DNA of 23,635 nt from Pseudomonadota bacterium (GCA_023388075.1 JAEWGX010000089.1:1-23635); one strand, 5' to 3'; positions 1-11,021 are shown, counted from the stretch's first letter. Numbers and translations are program-made. The notes: a model not told the origin generated them from the letters alone.

Positions 1-1824
<1,824 letters not shown>

Positions 1825-1964
1825 GATCTAACCTCCGGGTTTCTAGAAATCATCATTGCTTTCTTGCTTTGGTTGTTGCTGTGGTCGGAAACGAGCGGCG
1901 ATCGGAACGCGATCCGGCGCGGCAGGAAGGATCTCCGGCGACCGGCTCGGGGCGTTCGCACCCC

Positions 1965-2639
1965 TCAACTGTCTTGGCTGTCTTCGGTAGACAGGGCGGC
2001 GAAGACCCGGTCGCGGATCGCATCGACCGAGCCGAGCCCGGAGATGCGGCGGTACCTGGGGGCGCCGGGCTCGCCGCTCGCCGCCCACCGGGTGTAGTAG
2101 TCCACCAGCGGCCGCGTCTGGGCCTGGTATACGGCAAGCCGGTTGCGCACCACTTCCTCGCGGTCGTCGTCGCGCTGGATCAGGTCCTCTCCGGTCTCGT
2201 CGTCCTTGCCTTCGACCTTCGGCGGATTGAAGCGGACGTGGTAGGTACGCCCGCTCGGGGCATGGACGCGGCGTCCGCTCATGCGGTCGATGATCTCGGC
2301 ATCCGGGACGTCGATCTCGAGCACGTAGTCGAGGCCGATGCCGGCCTCCTTCATGGCATCGGCCTGCGGGATGGTGCGCGGGAAGCCGTCGAACAGGTAG
2401 CCGTTGGCGCAGTCGGGCCGGGTCAGCCGATCCTTGACCAGGTCGACGATGATGTCGTCCGAGACCAGTGCGCCCGAGTCCATCACCTTCTTCGCCGCCA
2501 GCCCGACCGGAGTGCCGGCCTTGACCGCGGCGCGCAGCATGTCGCCCGTGGAGATCTGCGGGATGCCATAGCGCTCCTTGATGAACGCCGCCTGGGTGCC
2601 CTTGCCGGCACCCGGCGGGCCCAGGAGGATCAAGCGCAT
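1965..2639 (-). CDS. adk: Adenylate kinase
   Basis: Cytoplasmic nucleotide kinase catalysing ATP + AMP = 2 ADP. The protein is 224 aa, close to the family's usual 214-220 plus a short tail. The P-loop GPPGAGKGTQ is at residues 7-16, the AMP-binding region STGDMLRAAVKAGT follows, then the FDGFPRTIPQA motif, and a long LID domain (GRRVHAPSGRTYHVRFNPPK onward). The LID lacks the four cysteines of zinc-binding adenylate kinases, so it is the non-zinc long form. It starts with ATG. kdsB ends 71 bases upstream and hppA begins 140 bases downstream on the same strand, so it probably belongs to the exbB-to-adk transcript. The assignment is certain. Confidence 0.98.
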   Translation of the reverse strand: MRLILLGPPGAGKGTQAAFIKERYGIPQISTGDMLRAAVKAGTPVGLAAKKVMDSGALVSDDIIVDLVKDRLTRPDCANGYLFDGFPRTIPQADAMKEAGIGLDYVLEIDVPDAEIIDRMSGRRVHAPSGRTYHVRFNPPKVEGKDDETGEDLIQRDDDREEVVRNRLAVYQAQTRPLVDYYTRWAASGEPGAPRYRRISGLGSVDAIRDRVFAALSTEDSQDS

Positions 2640-2710
2640 TTACCTACCTGCATGTGGCTTCCTGTATCGGTTTCGGACGGACGGGAGTGTGGCGGAATCT
2701 GGACCGAGGG

Positions 2711-3505
2711 TCAACGCGAGGCCCCCGCGAATCGCGCCCGCACGGCGGCGAGATCCTCGGCGGTGTCGACGCCTGCCGGAGGCGCCTGCGGGACGACGAC
2801 GACGCGTATGGCGAAGCCGGCAGCGAGCGCGCGCAGTTGCTCCAGCGCCTCGATGCTTTCCAGCGTCGCGGGGGCCATGGCCGCGTACTCGCGCAGGAAC
2901 GCGGTCCGGTACGCATAGAGGCCGATGTGGCGCAGCGGCCGGGCCTGGGCGAGCGCGGCGCGCGCCCGCTCGCCGTCGACCGCTTCGGGGAAGCCCTTCA
3001 GGCCGTCGCGGTGGAACGGCACCGGCGCGCGCGAGAAGTAGAGGGCGCGGCCGCGCCCGTCCAGCACCACCTTCACGACGTTCGGGTTGAACCAGTCGCG
3101 CAGCTCGTCGATCTCGTGCGCCACGGTCGCCATCGCGCACTGCGCATCGTCGGCGAGCGCGCCGGCGACCGCATCGATCAGCGCCGGCGGCAGCTCCGGC
3201 TCGTCGCCCTGCAGGTTCACCACGATGGCGTCGTCGGCAAGGTCGAGGCGCATCGCGGCCTCGGCCAGCCGGTCGGTGCCGGACGGATGGTCCGCGCGGG
3301 TCATGACCGCCTCGAAGCCGCCGGTCCGCACCGCGGCCGCGATGACGTCACTGTCCGTGCAGACCACGACGCGGTTGGCGGCGCTGCGGCGTGCCTGCTC
3401 GGCCACGCGCACCACCATGGGCTTGCCGGCTATGTCGGCGAGCGGCTTGTCGGGCAGGCGGGTCGACGCGAGTCGCGCCGGAATGAGGACGACGAAGCCG
3501 GGCAC
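2711..3505 (-). CDS. kdsB: 3-deoxy-manno-octulosonate cytidylyltransferase (CMP-KDO synthetase)
   Basis: Activates KDO with CTP to give CMP-KDO for the inner core of lipopolysaccharide; cytoplasmic. The 264-aa protein begins FVVLIPARLASTRLPDKPLADIAGKPM, the nucleotide-binding signature of the family, followed by VVVCTDSDVIAAAV, HPSGTDRLAEA and NLQGDEPELPP, all diagnostic KdsB segments. The start is GTG at 3505, 19 bases after the stop of the Trm112-like gene, without an obvious strong Shine-Dalgarno sequence, so translational coupling is likely. Length is slightly above the usual 245-255 aa. Its place between lpxK plus a Trm112-like gene and adk matches conserved proteobacterial gene order for lipid A and KDO genes. 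Confidence 0.97.
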   Translation of the reverse strand: MPGFVVLIPARLASTRLPDKPLADIAGKPMVVRVAEQARRSAANRVVVCTDSDVIAAAVRTGGFEAVMTRADHPSGTDRLAEAAMRLDLADDAIVVNLQGDEPELPPALIDAVAGALADDAQCAMATVAHEIDELRDWFNPNVVKVVLDGRGRALYFSRAPVPFHRDGLKGFPEAVDGERARAALAQARPLRHIGLYAYRTAFLREYAAMAPATLESIEALEQLRALAAGFAIRVVVVPQAPPAGVDTAEDLAAVRARFAGASR

Positions 3506-3524
3506 GGCGCTGCGGCTCGGCTGC

Positions 3525-3767
3525 TCAGGCCGCGGAGAAGGGCGGGGGCGGGGGTCCGGCGGAGTCGGCGCCGCTGCCCGGGGCAGGGCGCAACGTGGCC
3601 TTGGCGTCCAGGGCCACCGCCTCGGAGTCGATCATCACCGGGATGTCGTCACGAATGGGGAACGCGAGTCGATCCGCGTGGCAGTCCAGCGTCCGGAATT
3701 CGGTATCCAGGCGCAGCGGGCCCTTGCAGACCGGGCACACCAGGATATCGAGCAATCTTGAGTCCAT
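3525..3767 (-). CDS. Trm112-like small zinc-ribbon protein (YcaR family)
   Basis: This 80-aa protein begins MDSRLLDILVCPVCKGPLRL and continues with a third cysteine and LAFPIRDDIPVMI, matching the YcaR/Trm112-like (UPF0434) family. CPVC supplies two metal-type cysteines near residues 11 and 14. Compared with the roughly 60-aa E. coli YcaR, it carries an extra tail of about 20 residues rich in Pro, Gly and Ala ending in a proline run. In E. coli the homologue also sits between lpxK and kdsB, so the neighbourhood supports the call. ATG 3767 was preferred over longer in-frame extensions because it starts exactly at the conserved family N-terminus. Eukaryotic Trm112 activates methyltransferases; the bacterial role is not settled, so I assign no specific function. 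Confidence 0.93.
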   Translation of the reverse strand: MDSRLLDILVCPVCKGPLRLDTEFRTLDCHADRLAFPIRDDIPVMIDSEAVALDAKATLRPAPGSGADSAGPPPPPFSAA

Positions 3768-3811
3768 CGTCCTTGTCCGTGGCGCCACCGGGCGGCGCGG
3801 CTGCCGGCTGG

Positions 3812-4915
3812 CTACGCGGCGGCGGGGCGCAGCGTGGCACCCAGCCATTCTAGCAGCGACGGATCCGGGACCGCGGCCACCTCGAGCCAGGCACACCGGG
3901 CCAGCAGCTCCGGTGCGAAGCCGCGGCAGCGGGCGGCATCCTTTCCGGTCATCAGGATCCGGTCGGCAGCCAGCCCGGCCAGCCAGGCAGGGTCGATATG
4001 GCCATGGTCCGGGAGGCGATGGCAGTCGGCGGCAAGCCCCAGCCGGTGCAGCGTCTCGAAGAACCGCTCGGGGCGCGCCATCCCCGCGACCGCTGCCAGG
4101 CGCTGTCCCGCGACGAGGCGGGCGAACGTCTCCAGGTCCCATTCGGCCCCGCCATCGAGGCGATGCCAGCGGCGCGGCTCCAGCACCGAGCGGAACCGCT
4201 GCACCGGCTCGCCGGCGGCCGTCCCTGCCAACGCTTCCCGCACCGCCTCGTCCGCGGCGTGGCTGCCGGTCGCGACGATCGCATCCACCGACGCCAGTCG
4301 ATCCGCCGGCTCCCGCAGGGGGCCGGCGGGAAGGCAGCGGCGGTTGCCGAAGCCGCGGTCGTCCACGACCACCAGCTCGATCCGGCGCGGCAGGCCGCGG
4401 TGCTGCAGGCCATCGTCGCTCACCACCACGTCACGATCCGGATGGGTGCGCAGCAGCAACGCCAGGGCGGCCGCGCGATCCCTTCCCGACGCGACCGGCA
4501 GGCCGGTGTCGCGAGCGAGCACGATCGCCTCGTCGCCGACCGATGCGGCGTCACTGTCGCGGGTAACCAGCAAAGGAGCGCCGTCGGCCGAACGGTATCC
4601 GCGGCAGAGCAGGGCGGGACGCAGGCCGGCCCGTTGCAGGCCGAGCGCGATCGCCGCCGAGAGCGGGGTCTTGCCGGCGCCGCCGGCCACCAGGTTGCCC
4701 ACCACCACCACCGGCACGGCGCCGTCGCCGGGATGCTGGCGACGGATAAGCCGCCGGCGCCGGCGCGCAGTGGCCGCGACGAGCCCGGAGAGCGGCAGCG
4801 CGAGCGGCGCCGCCAGCGCGGCAAGCAGGCGGTCCGCCGCGGTGGCTTCGGGCTGGTGGAACCACACCCGCTGCAGCCAGGCCTCCAGCCGGCCGCGCAG
4901 GCGCTCGCCGATCAA
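3812..4915 (-). CDS. lpxK: Tetraacyldisaccharide 4'-kinase (lipid A synthesis)
   Basis: Phosphorylates the 4' position of the lipid A disaccharide precursor at the inner-membrane surface, using ATP. The 367-aa protein (family usually 325-345) has a hydrophobic N-terminal anchor (about residues 26-48, LLAALAAPLALPLSGLVAAT), the P-loop VVGNLVAGGAGKTP, the catalytic SDDGLQH motif, GNRRCLPAGPLREP, VAGMARPERFF, LPDHGHID and a final TGKDAARC segment. The start is TTG at 4915, which overlaps the exbD stop in the sequence TTGA. No ATG or GTG in frame would keep the N-terminal anchor, and the N-terminus fits the family, so I accept TTG and infer translational coupling to exbD. The neighbours (kdsB, ExbBD) form the usual betaproteobacterial envelope cluster. 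Confidence 0.97.
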   Translation of the reverse strand: MIGERLRGRLEAWLQRVWFHQPEATAADRLLAALAAPLALPLSGLVAATARRRRRLIRRQHPGDGAVPVVVVGNLVAGGAGKTPLSAAIALGLQRAGLRPALLCRGYRSADGAPLLVTRDSDAASVGDEAIVLARDTGLPVASGRDRAAALALLLRTHPDRDVVVSDDGLQHRGLPRRIELVVVDDRGFGNRRCLPAGPLREPADRLASVDAIVATGSHAADEAVREALAGTAAGEPVQRFRSVLEPRRWHRLDGGAEWDLETFARLVAGQRLAAVAGMARPERFFETLHRLGLAADCHRLPDHGHIDPAWLAGLAADRILMTGKDAARCRGFAPELLARCAWLEVAAVPDPSLLEWLGATLRPAAA

Positions 4916-5340
4916 CGGGCGGTCGCTGCGCCCGACTGCGCGGCGAAGGTCACCCTGGCCAGTCCTGCCAGCCGGGCGGATTCCAGCACGTTGACCACCG
5001 CCTGGTGGCTCGCGCCGGCGTCGGCGTAGATGATGACGATCGGGTCCTTCCGGCCGGCGGCCGCGCTCTGCAGGGCCTGCGCGAGGCCGGCAGGATCGCG
5101 AAACGCCACCGGTCGCCGGTCCAGCGTGTAGCGGCCGTCGGCGGCCACGCCGACGACCAGCTCGGCAGGGCGCTCGACGCTTTCCTCGCCGCTTGCCGAG
5201 GGCAGGTTCACCTGCAGCTCGCTGAAGCGGGTGAACGTGGTGGTCACCATGAGAAAGATCAGGATCACCAGGAGGACGTCGATCAACGGGATGAAGTTGA
5301 TCTCCGGCTCCTCGCGGCGCAGTGCGCGACGGAAGTTCAC
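4912..5340 (-). CDS. exbD: ExbD/TolR-family energy-transducing protein
   Basis: Inner-membrane partner of ExbB; the pair uses the proton gradient to power TonB (or a Tol-like system). The 142-aa protein has a short cytoplasmic N-terminus (NFRRALRREEPEINFIP) followed by one transmembrane helix, LIDVLLVILIFLMVTTTF (about 18-35), carrying the family's essential Asp, then a periplasmic domain. The start is GTG at 5340 and overlaps the exbB stop (GTGA). Its own stop overlaps the TTG of lpxK. Whether it serves TonB or TolA cannot be read from sequence; no tolA, tolB or tonB is in the window. The hmuR receptor encoded about 12 kb away needs such a motor. TolR-like naming would also be acceptable. 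Confidence 0.93.
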   Translation of the reverse strand: MNFRRALRREEPEINFIPLIDVLLVILIFLMVTTTFTRFSELQVNLPSASGEESVERPAELVVGVAADGRYTLDRRPVAFRDPAGLAQALQSAAAGRKDPIVIIYADAGASHQAVVNVLESARLAGLARVTFAAQSGAATAR

Positions 5341-5942
5341 CGACGCGCTCCCTTGAGCAGGTCCACCATGCGCAGCGACTGCTGCTCCATCTCCACCATG
5401 AAGTCGTCCACGCGGGCGCGGAAGACGCGGTAGGCGATGAGCGCCGGGATCGCCACCGCGATGCCGAGGGCGGTGTTGTAGAGGGCGACGGAGATGCCGT
5501 GCGCGAGCGCTGCAGGATTGGTGCCGGTCGGCGCCTGGGCGCCGAAGATCTCGATCATGCCGATGACCGTGCCGAAGAGGCCGAGCAGGGGCGAGACGGT
5601 GGCCAGCGTGCCGAGCGCGGGGAGGTAGCGCTCCAGCTCGTGCGCCACCGCGCGGCCCGATTGCTCCATCGCATCCTTCATCATCTCGCGCGGCTCGTAC
5701 TCATGGCGAAGGCCGTTCGCCATGATGCGGCCGAGGGCCGAGGAGCGTTCCACCCGCTGCACCATCTCCGGCGTGAGTTGCCGGTTGCGATAGAGGGTGA
5801 CGACCTCCTCGAGGATGCCGGCCGGCACGATCCGACGGCGTTGCAAGGTCATGCTGCGCTCGATGATGAGCGCCACGGTCACGATCGAGGCAATAATCAG
5901 GAACCAGATAGGCCAGCCGGCGGCCTGGATGATCGAAAACAA
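5337..5942 (-). CDS. exbB: ExbB/TolQ/MotA-family proton channel protein
   Basis: Proton-channel subunit that works with ExbD at the inner membrane. The 201-aa protein has the three expected membrane segments: GWPIWFLIIASIVTVALIIE (about 9-28), ALGTLATVSPLLGLFGTVIG (about 109-128) and ISVALYNTALGIAVAIPALI (about 149-168). The motif LATVSPLLGLFGTVIGMIEIF is the MotA/TolQ/ExbB signature. The start is TTG at 5942 with GGAG about eight bases upstream; an upstream in-frame ATG runs into a stop within six codons, so it cannot be used. It is the first gene of the leftward operon and faces xseA across a 428-base divergent intergenic region. ExbB is preferred over TolQ by gene context only. Confidence 0.93.
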   Translation of the reverse strand: MFSIIQAAGWPIWFLIIASIVTVALIIERSMTLQRRRIVPAGILEEVVTLYRNRQLTPEMVQRVERSSALGRIMANGLRHEYEPREMMKDAMEQSGRAVAHELERYLPALGTLATVSPLLGLFGTVIGMIEIFGAQAPTGTNPAALAHGISVALYNTALGIAVAIPALIAYRVFRARVDDFMVEMEQQSLRMVDLLKGARR

Positions 5943-6370
5943 GTTTCAGCTCCAAAGTTGCATGGATCCGCGGGGCCGCGGCGCGCGCTCGACGGGACGG
6001 TGGGGGCCCGGCACGTCCGGCACGGGCGTCCAGCCGGGATGTTGGTCCAGTTCTCGTGGATCGGGCAGAAGCCTGGGATGGAGTGCAACTTCCAACGGAC
6101 GAACGGGACGGGTGTGCCTCGCGCGCCGCACCACATCGGCACGGACCGGATTGTCGGGTTTTTTTACCGCTGCGGGCAAGTCGACCGCGCCGCGCCCGTG
6201 CACTGGCGCCAGCCGCGCCTGGGTCGGCCGGGTGTTCCACCGACCCTGTGGACAAGATTGTGGATACGGCCTGCCGAGCCTTGGAATTACTGGGCGCTTG
6301 CCAAGCGCGCGATTTGACGGTAGGTCAACTGGATAGGAAATAAACCCCGTGTTATCAGGAAGTTGCAGCC
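5943..6370. other. Divergent intergenic region between exbB and xseA, no gene seen
   Basis: This 428-base stretch separates two divergent genes and must hold promoters for both. I see no credible protein or tRNA. It contains a run of seven T at 6159-6165 without a convincing stem, a TTGACG hexamer at 6314-6319 that could be a -35 element for xseA (the -10 partner is poor), and two near-matches to the DnaA box at 6247-6255 (TGTGGACAA) and 6259-6267 (TGTGGATAC). It is less GC-rich toward xseA, as expected for a promoter region. Confidence 0.6.
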
Positions 6371-7822
6371 ATGTGGCCAAATTCCGGCCGCTACGGCCTA
6401 GTCCGGAATCGGCAATCCCCAGCATTGGTGCGGTTTGTGGATAGTTTTCGTCCTGAAACCCCCGGATTACCTGGGTTCGAGCCGGCAAATCCCCAGCCGA
6501 CGCGGCGAATCCTGACGGTCTCCCAGCTCAACCGGACGGTTTCCGACGTCCTGCAGGGCAGCTTCGGCATGGTCTGGGTCGCAGGCGAGATCTCCAACCT
6601 GTCCCGTCCGACCAGCGGGCACTGGTACTTCACCCTGAAGGATGCCAACGCCTGCGTGCGTGCGGTGATGTTCCGCAGCGCGGCGCGCACGGTCCGCTTC
6701 CAGCCGCGCGAGGGAGACCAGGTCGAGGTGCTCGGCCGGGTTTCGCTCTACGAGGCGCGCGGGGATTTCCAGCTCGGCGTCGAGCAGATGCGCACGGGCG
6801 GTGCCGGCGACCTCTACCAGCGCTTCCTCCGGTTGAAGGCGCTGCTGCAGGCCGAGGGATTGTTCGATGCCGGGCGCAAGCGGCCGATCCCGCCCGCGCC
6901 CCAGGTGATCGGAGTGGTCAGCTCGCCGCAGGCGGCGGCGCTGCGCGACGTGCTCACCACCTTGCGACGGCGCGCGCCGCAGGTGCCGGTCATCATCTAT
7001 CCCGCCTCGGTGCAGGGAGCCAGCGCGGCCGCGGAGCTGGTGCGCGCCCTGCAGGTGGCCAACCGGCGCGCCGAGTGCGATGTCATCCTGCTCGTACGCG
7101 GTGGCGGCTCGCTGCAGGATCTCGACGCGTTCAACGACGAGCGGCTTGCGCGGTCCATCGCCGCAAGCCGGCTGCCGGTGGTGAGCGGGGTGGGCCACGA
7201 GACCGATTTCACGCTTGCCGACTTCGTCGCGGACGAGCGTGCGCCGACGCCCACGGCCGCGGCGGTGCTGGTGAGCCCGGATCGGGTGCAGAGCCTGCAG
7301 CGGCTGGCGCGGGCCGCACAGCGCCTGCGCCGGGCGATCCTCGCCACGACGGAGCGGGGCGAGCAGCGCCTGGACATCGCGGCACGCCTGCTGCGTTCCC
7401 CCGCCGAGCAGTGGCGGGAACGCGAGCAGCGGCTCGAGCGCGCGGCCTCGCGCATGGAACGCTCCATGCGGCAGGACGTGCAGCGCGCGCACGGCCGGTT
7501 GCTGCTCGCGTCGCGCTCGCTGAGAGCGCCGTCGATCGATCTGCCGGGGCAGCGCCTCGCGACACTGCGGGATGCGTTGGCGCGCGCTCAGCGCAAGCGT
7601 CTGGAGGATGCCGGCCAGCGCGTCGATCGCCAGGCGGCCGCGCTTGCGTCCTACAACCCCAGGGCAGTCCTCGAGCGAGGCTACGCGATCGTGCGCGATG
7701 GTCACGGCGCGGTCGTCCGCGCGGCGGGGCAGGTGGGTGCCGGCGATCCCCTCGCGGTGGAGCTGGCCGAGGGCGAGCTGCGGGTGCGGGTGGATCCGGG
7801 CATGGGAAGTGCCGTCGGCTAG
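6371..7822 (+). CDS. xseA: Exodeoxyribonuclease VII large subunit
   Basis: Catalytic large subunit of the ATP-independent single-strand exonuclease ExoVII (with XseB, not seen here); cytoplasmic DNA repair. The 483-aa protein has the N-terminal OB-fold (LTVSQLNRTVSDVL, VWVAGEISNLSRPTSGHWYFTLKD, then GDQVEVLGRVSLYEARGDFQL), the central catalytic part with IGVVSSPQAAALRDVLTTLRRR, DVILLVRGGGSLQDLDAFNDE and PVVSGVGHETDFTLADFVAD, APTPTAAA, a long coiled-coil arm, and the C-terminal YNPRAVLERGYAIV segment. The ATG at 6371 has AGGAAG eight bases upstream. From it the protein carries about 45 residues before the conserved LTVSQLN start, longer than usual; GTG codons at 6428 or 6437 would give more typical lengths but lack a Shine-Dalgarno sequence. 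Confidence 0.97.
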   Translation: MWPNSGRYGLVRNRQSPALVRFVDSFRPETPGLPGFEPANPQPTRRILTVSQLNRTVSDVLQGSFGMVWVAGEISNLSRPTSGHWYFTLKDANACVRAVMFRSAARTVRFQPREGDQVEVLGRVSLYEARGDFQLGVEQMRTGGAGDLYQRFLRLKALLQAEGLFDAGRKRPIPPAPQVIGVVSSPQAAALRDVLTTLRRRAPQVPVIIYPASVQGASAAAELVRALQVANRRAECDVILLVRGGGSLQDLDAFNDERLARSIAASRLPVVSGVGHETDFTLADFVADERAPTPTAAAVLVSPDRVQSLQRLARAAQRLRRAILATTERGEQRLDIAARLLRSPAEQWREREQRLERAASRMERSMRQDVQRAHGRLLLASRSLRAPSIDLPGQRLATLRDALARAQRKRLEDAGQRVDRQAAALASYNPRAVLERGYAIVRDGHGAVVRAAGQVGAGDPLAVELAEGELRVRVDPGMGSAVG

Positions 7823-7913
7823 CGGCGGCCTAGAATACGGGAGGACACCGCGGCCGGAGCGAAGCGTTCCGCCCTGCGGCAGACCAAGAACCCAAAGACT
7901 CGAGAGGAACACC

Positions 7914-8492
7914 ATGGAACACAAACTCCCCCCGCTGCCGTATGCCCTCGACGCGCTCGCGCCGCACATCTCCAAGGAGACGCTCGAGTTCCACTACGGC
8001 AAGCATCACCAGGCCTACGTCACGAACCTCAACAACCTGATCAAGGGGACCGAGTTCGAGAACATGGGTCTCGAGGACATCGTGCGGAAATCCTCCGGCG
8101 GCATCTTCAACAACGCCGCGCAGGTGTGGAACCACACCTTCTACTGGAACTGCATGGGGCCCAATGCCGGCGGCGAGCCCAAGGGCGCCGTGGCCGACGG
8201 GATCAACAAGAAGTGGGGCGGCTTCGCCGAGTTCAAGGAAGCGTTCAACAAGTCCGCGGCCGGCAACTTCGGGTCGGGCTGGACCTGGCTGGTTAAGAAG
8301 CCGGACGGCTCGCTCGACATCGTGAACACCAGCAATGCCGGCACCCCGCTCACCACGACCGACAAGCCGCTGCTTACCTGCGACGTGTGGGAGCACGCCT
8401 ACTACATCGACTACCGCAACCGCCGCCCGGACTATCTGGCGAGCTGGTGGTCGCTGGTGAACTGGGACTTCGCGCAGAAGAACCTGGGCTGA
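7914..8492 (+). CDS. sodB: Superoxide dismutase, iron type
   Basis: Cytoplasmic enzyme dismutating superoxide to oxygen and hydrogen peroxide. The 192-aa length equals that of E. coli SodB. Metal ligands are visible as His27 (EFHYGKHHQ), His74 (VWNHTFYW), and the Asp and His of LLTCDVWEHAYYIDYRNRRP near 157 and 161. Gln70 in NNAAQVWNH and the segment GSGWTWL favour the Fe-type over the Mn-type. The start ATG 7914 follows GAGAGG at a good distance and begins exactly where the family begins; the longer open frame upstream belongs to xseA sequence in another frame. It lies 91 bases after xseA, the usual betaproteobacterial order. Confidence 0.97.
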   Translation: MEHKLPPLPYALDALAPHISKETLEFHYGKHHQAYVTNLNNLIKGTEFENMGLEDIVRKSSGGIFNNAAQVWNHTFYWNCMGPNAGGEPKGAVADGINKKWGGFAEFKEAFNKSAAGNFGSGWTWLVKKPDGSLDIVNTSNAGTPLTTTDKPLLTCDVWEHAYYIDYRNRRPDYLASWWSLVNWDFAQKNLG

Positions 8493-8658
8493 CCGCCGCG
8501 GAGCCGAGCAGTAAGTTTTGCCGACGCTTCATGGCCTGTTTCATCGCTGACTCCGGGGGACAACAGAATGGTGGTAAATCCTGGAGCCGGTTCCGAGGCT
8601 ACGCTACAGTGAAAAGACATGGCCTTCCGCCACCAACCTCCCTAGGAGAAGCAGACTC

Positions 8659-8910
8659 ATGGGCATAATCCAGATGATCGTCGTCGGCCTTATCGTGGGC
8701 TTGATCGCCAGGGCCATCATGCCGGGCGAGCAGAAGATCGGGCTGGTGCTCACCACCCTGCTCGGAATCGCGGGTGCGGCCGTCGCCAATTTCCTCGGCA
8801 GTGCCGTCGGCTGGTACCAGCAGGGGGACGGCGCCGGATGGATCGCATCCATCGTCGGCGCGCTGATCGTCCTGTTCGTCTACGGCATGATCGCCGGCAA
8901 GCGGACCTGA
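8659..8910 (+). CDS. GlsB/YeaQ/YmgE-family small membrane protein
   Basis: An 83-aa very hydrophobic protein with three predicted membrane segments: IIQMIVVGLIVGLIARAIM (about 3-21), IGLVLTTLLGIAGAAVANFL (27-46) and WIASIVGALIVLFVYGMIAG (61-80). The opening GLIVGLIARAIMPG and the glycine-rich repeats match the transglycosylase-associated (GlsB/YeaQ/YmgE) family, whose members are often stress-induced but whose biochemical role is not established. The start ATG has AGGAGA upstream (8643-8648). It stands alone between sodB and the DUF192 gene; the 166 bases before it hold no other gene. Confidence 0.9.
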   Translation: MGIIQMIVVGLIVGLIARAIMPGEQKIGLVLTTLLGIAGAAVANFLGSAVGWYQQGDGAGWIASIVGALIVLFVYGMIAGKRT

Positions 8911-9022
8911 GCGTCCGCAGCGACGGCCCGCCGGCCGTCGCGCGCGTTCCCGAAACCCGGCCGGGTCGGTCCGGCCGGTGGGCGGGCCGCGAGGCTGCGG
9001 TCCGTCGCCGCCGTCCGCGCGG

Positions 9023-9550
9023 TTACTTCGCCGGCCGCAGGCCGCCGATCCGGTCGCCCACCTCGATGCCGCGGCGGGCGAACCAACCCTGCTCCATCTC
9101 CAGCGCATAGCTCACCGCCCGCGCCGGGCAGTGGCTCGACTCGTCGTGCGGCTGCATGTCCGCGAGGGTGACGATGGTGCCGTCGCCTTCGAGGAAGGCG
9201 ATGCTGAGCGGGATCAGCGTGTTCTTCATCCAGAAGCAGTGCACCGCGGCCTGCTGGAACACGAACAGCATGCCGCTGTTGGGCGCAAGCGACTTGCGCA
9301 GCATCAGCCCCCGCGCGCGCTCGGCGGGTGATTCCGCCACCTCTGCCTTGATCCGATGGATACCTGCCTGCAGGAATACCTGCGGAAGGGTCGGGTTCGG
9401 CTTTGCTTCCTGCGCGGCGACCATCGATGGCAGGAGCGCGAGCCCGGAAGCCGGCACGACGACCGGCAACACGGCGAAGGCGGCCAGGGTCATCGAGGCG
9501 GCGAGCGCGGTCAGGCTCGTGGCGGGGCGGGGAATTCGACGGCGCGTCAT
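9023..9550 (-). CDS. Exported DUF192 family protein
   Basis: A 175-aa protein with an arginine-containing N-terminus (MTRRRIPRP) and a hydrophobic stretch to about residue 46 ending near MVAAQEA, which looks like a signal peptide or a membrane anchor. The rest is a complete DUF192 domain: ESPAERARGLMLRKSLAPNSGMLFVF, then HCFWMKNTLIPLSIAFLEGDGTIV and the C-terminal RAVSYALEMEQGWFARRGIEVGD. The function of DUF192 is unknown. It is convergent with the GlsB-like gene and divergent from icd. DUF192, icd, csp and clpSA are often close together in betaproteobacteria, which supports it as part of the core backbone here. Confidence 0.93.
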   Translation of the reverse strand: MTRRRIPRPATSLTALAASMTLAAFAVLPVVVPASGLALLPSMVAAQEAKPNPTLPQVFLQAGIHRIKAEVAESPAERARGLMLRKSLAPNSGMLFVFQQAAVHCFWMKNTLIPLSIAFLEGDGTIVTLADMQPHDESSHCPARAVSYALEMEQGWFARRGIEVGDRIGGLRPAK

Positions 9551-9615
9551 GCCGTGACTTTAGCAGGCCGGGGGTGGCGCGCCAGGGGCGGACGCCGCTG
9601 TGGCACCCGGCATTT

Positions 9616-9623
9616 GGCATAAT
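9616..9623 (+). promoter_or_regulatory. Possible extended -10 promoter element for icd
   Basis: TGGCATAAT just before and across these bases reads as an extended -10 (TG, one base, then CATAAT at 9618-9623, five of six matches to TATAAT). No good -35 is visible 16-18 bases upstream, which is typical of extended -10 promoters. Transcription would start near 9630, giving an icd leader of about 70 bases. Inference from sequence only. Confidence 0.4.
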
Positions 9624-9698
9624 CACCGATTGCGTCACGCCCACCCCATCCGTCAAGCGCGGCTGATTTCCGCGCCAGAAAGAGGTCCAGACCAGAAC

Positions 9699-10952
<1,254 letters not shown>

Positions 10953-10987
10953 AGACGTCCGGCGGGGCTACCCGCCGTTCCGGCAAA

Positions 10988-11021
10988 CCCTTGATCTTCC
11001 TGGGGAGATCAAGGGTTTTTT
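10988..11021 (+). terminator. Intrinsic terminator of icd
   Basis: A perfect 10-bp stem, CCCTTGATCT (10988-10997) and AGATCAAGGG (11006-11015), with an eight-base loop, is followed directly by six T (11016-11021). It lies 35 bases after the icd stop. A second 7-bp hairpin without T-run (GCTCCGC/GCGGAGC, 11028-11046) follows a few bases later. Confidence 0.93.

Noticed and set aside
1840..1849. TTTCTAGAAA palindrome upstream of hppA
   Set aside because: Only 10 bp and close to the ribosome site; too short to support an operator.
6156..6165. GGG followed by seven T, possible terminator
   Set aside because: No stem longer than three base pairs precedes it and no gene ends nearby on the plus strand.
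6470..6495. GGGTTCGAGCC resembling a tRNA T-arm
   Set aside because: The flanking bases do not form the T stem and no anticodon or D arm is upstream; it lies in the 5' part of xseA.
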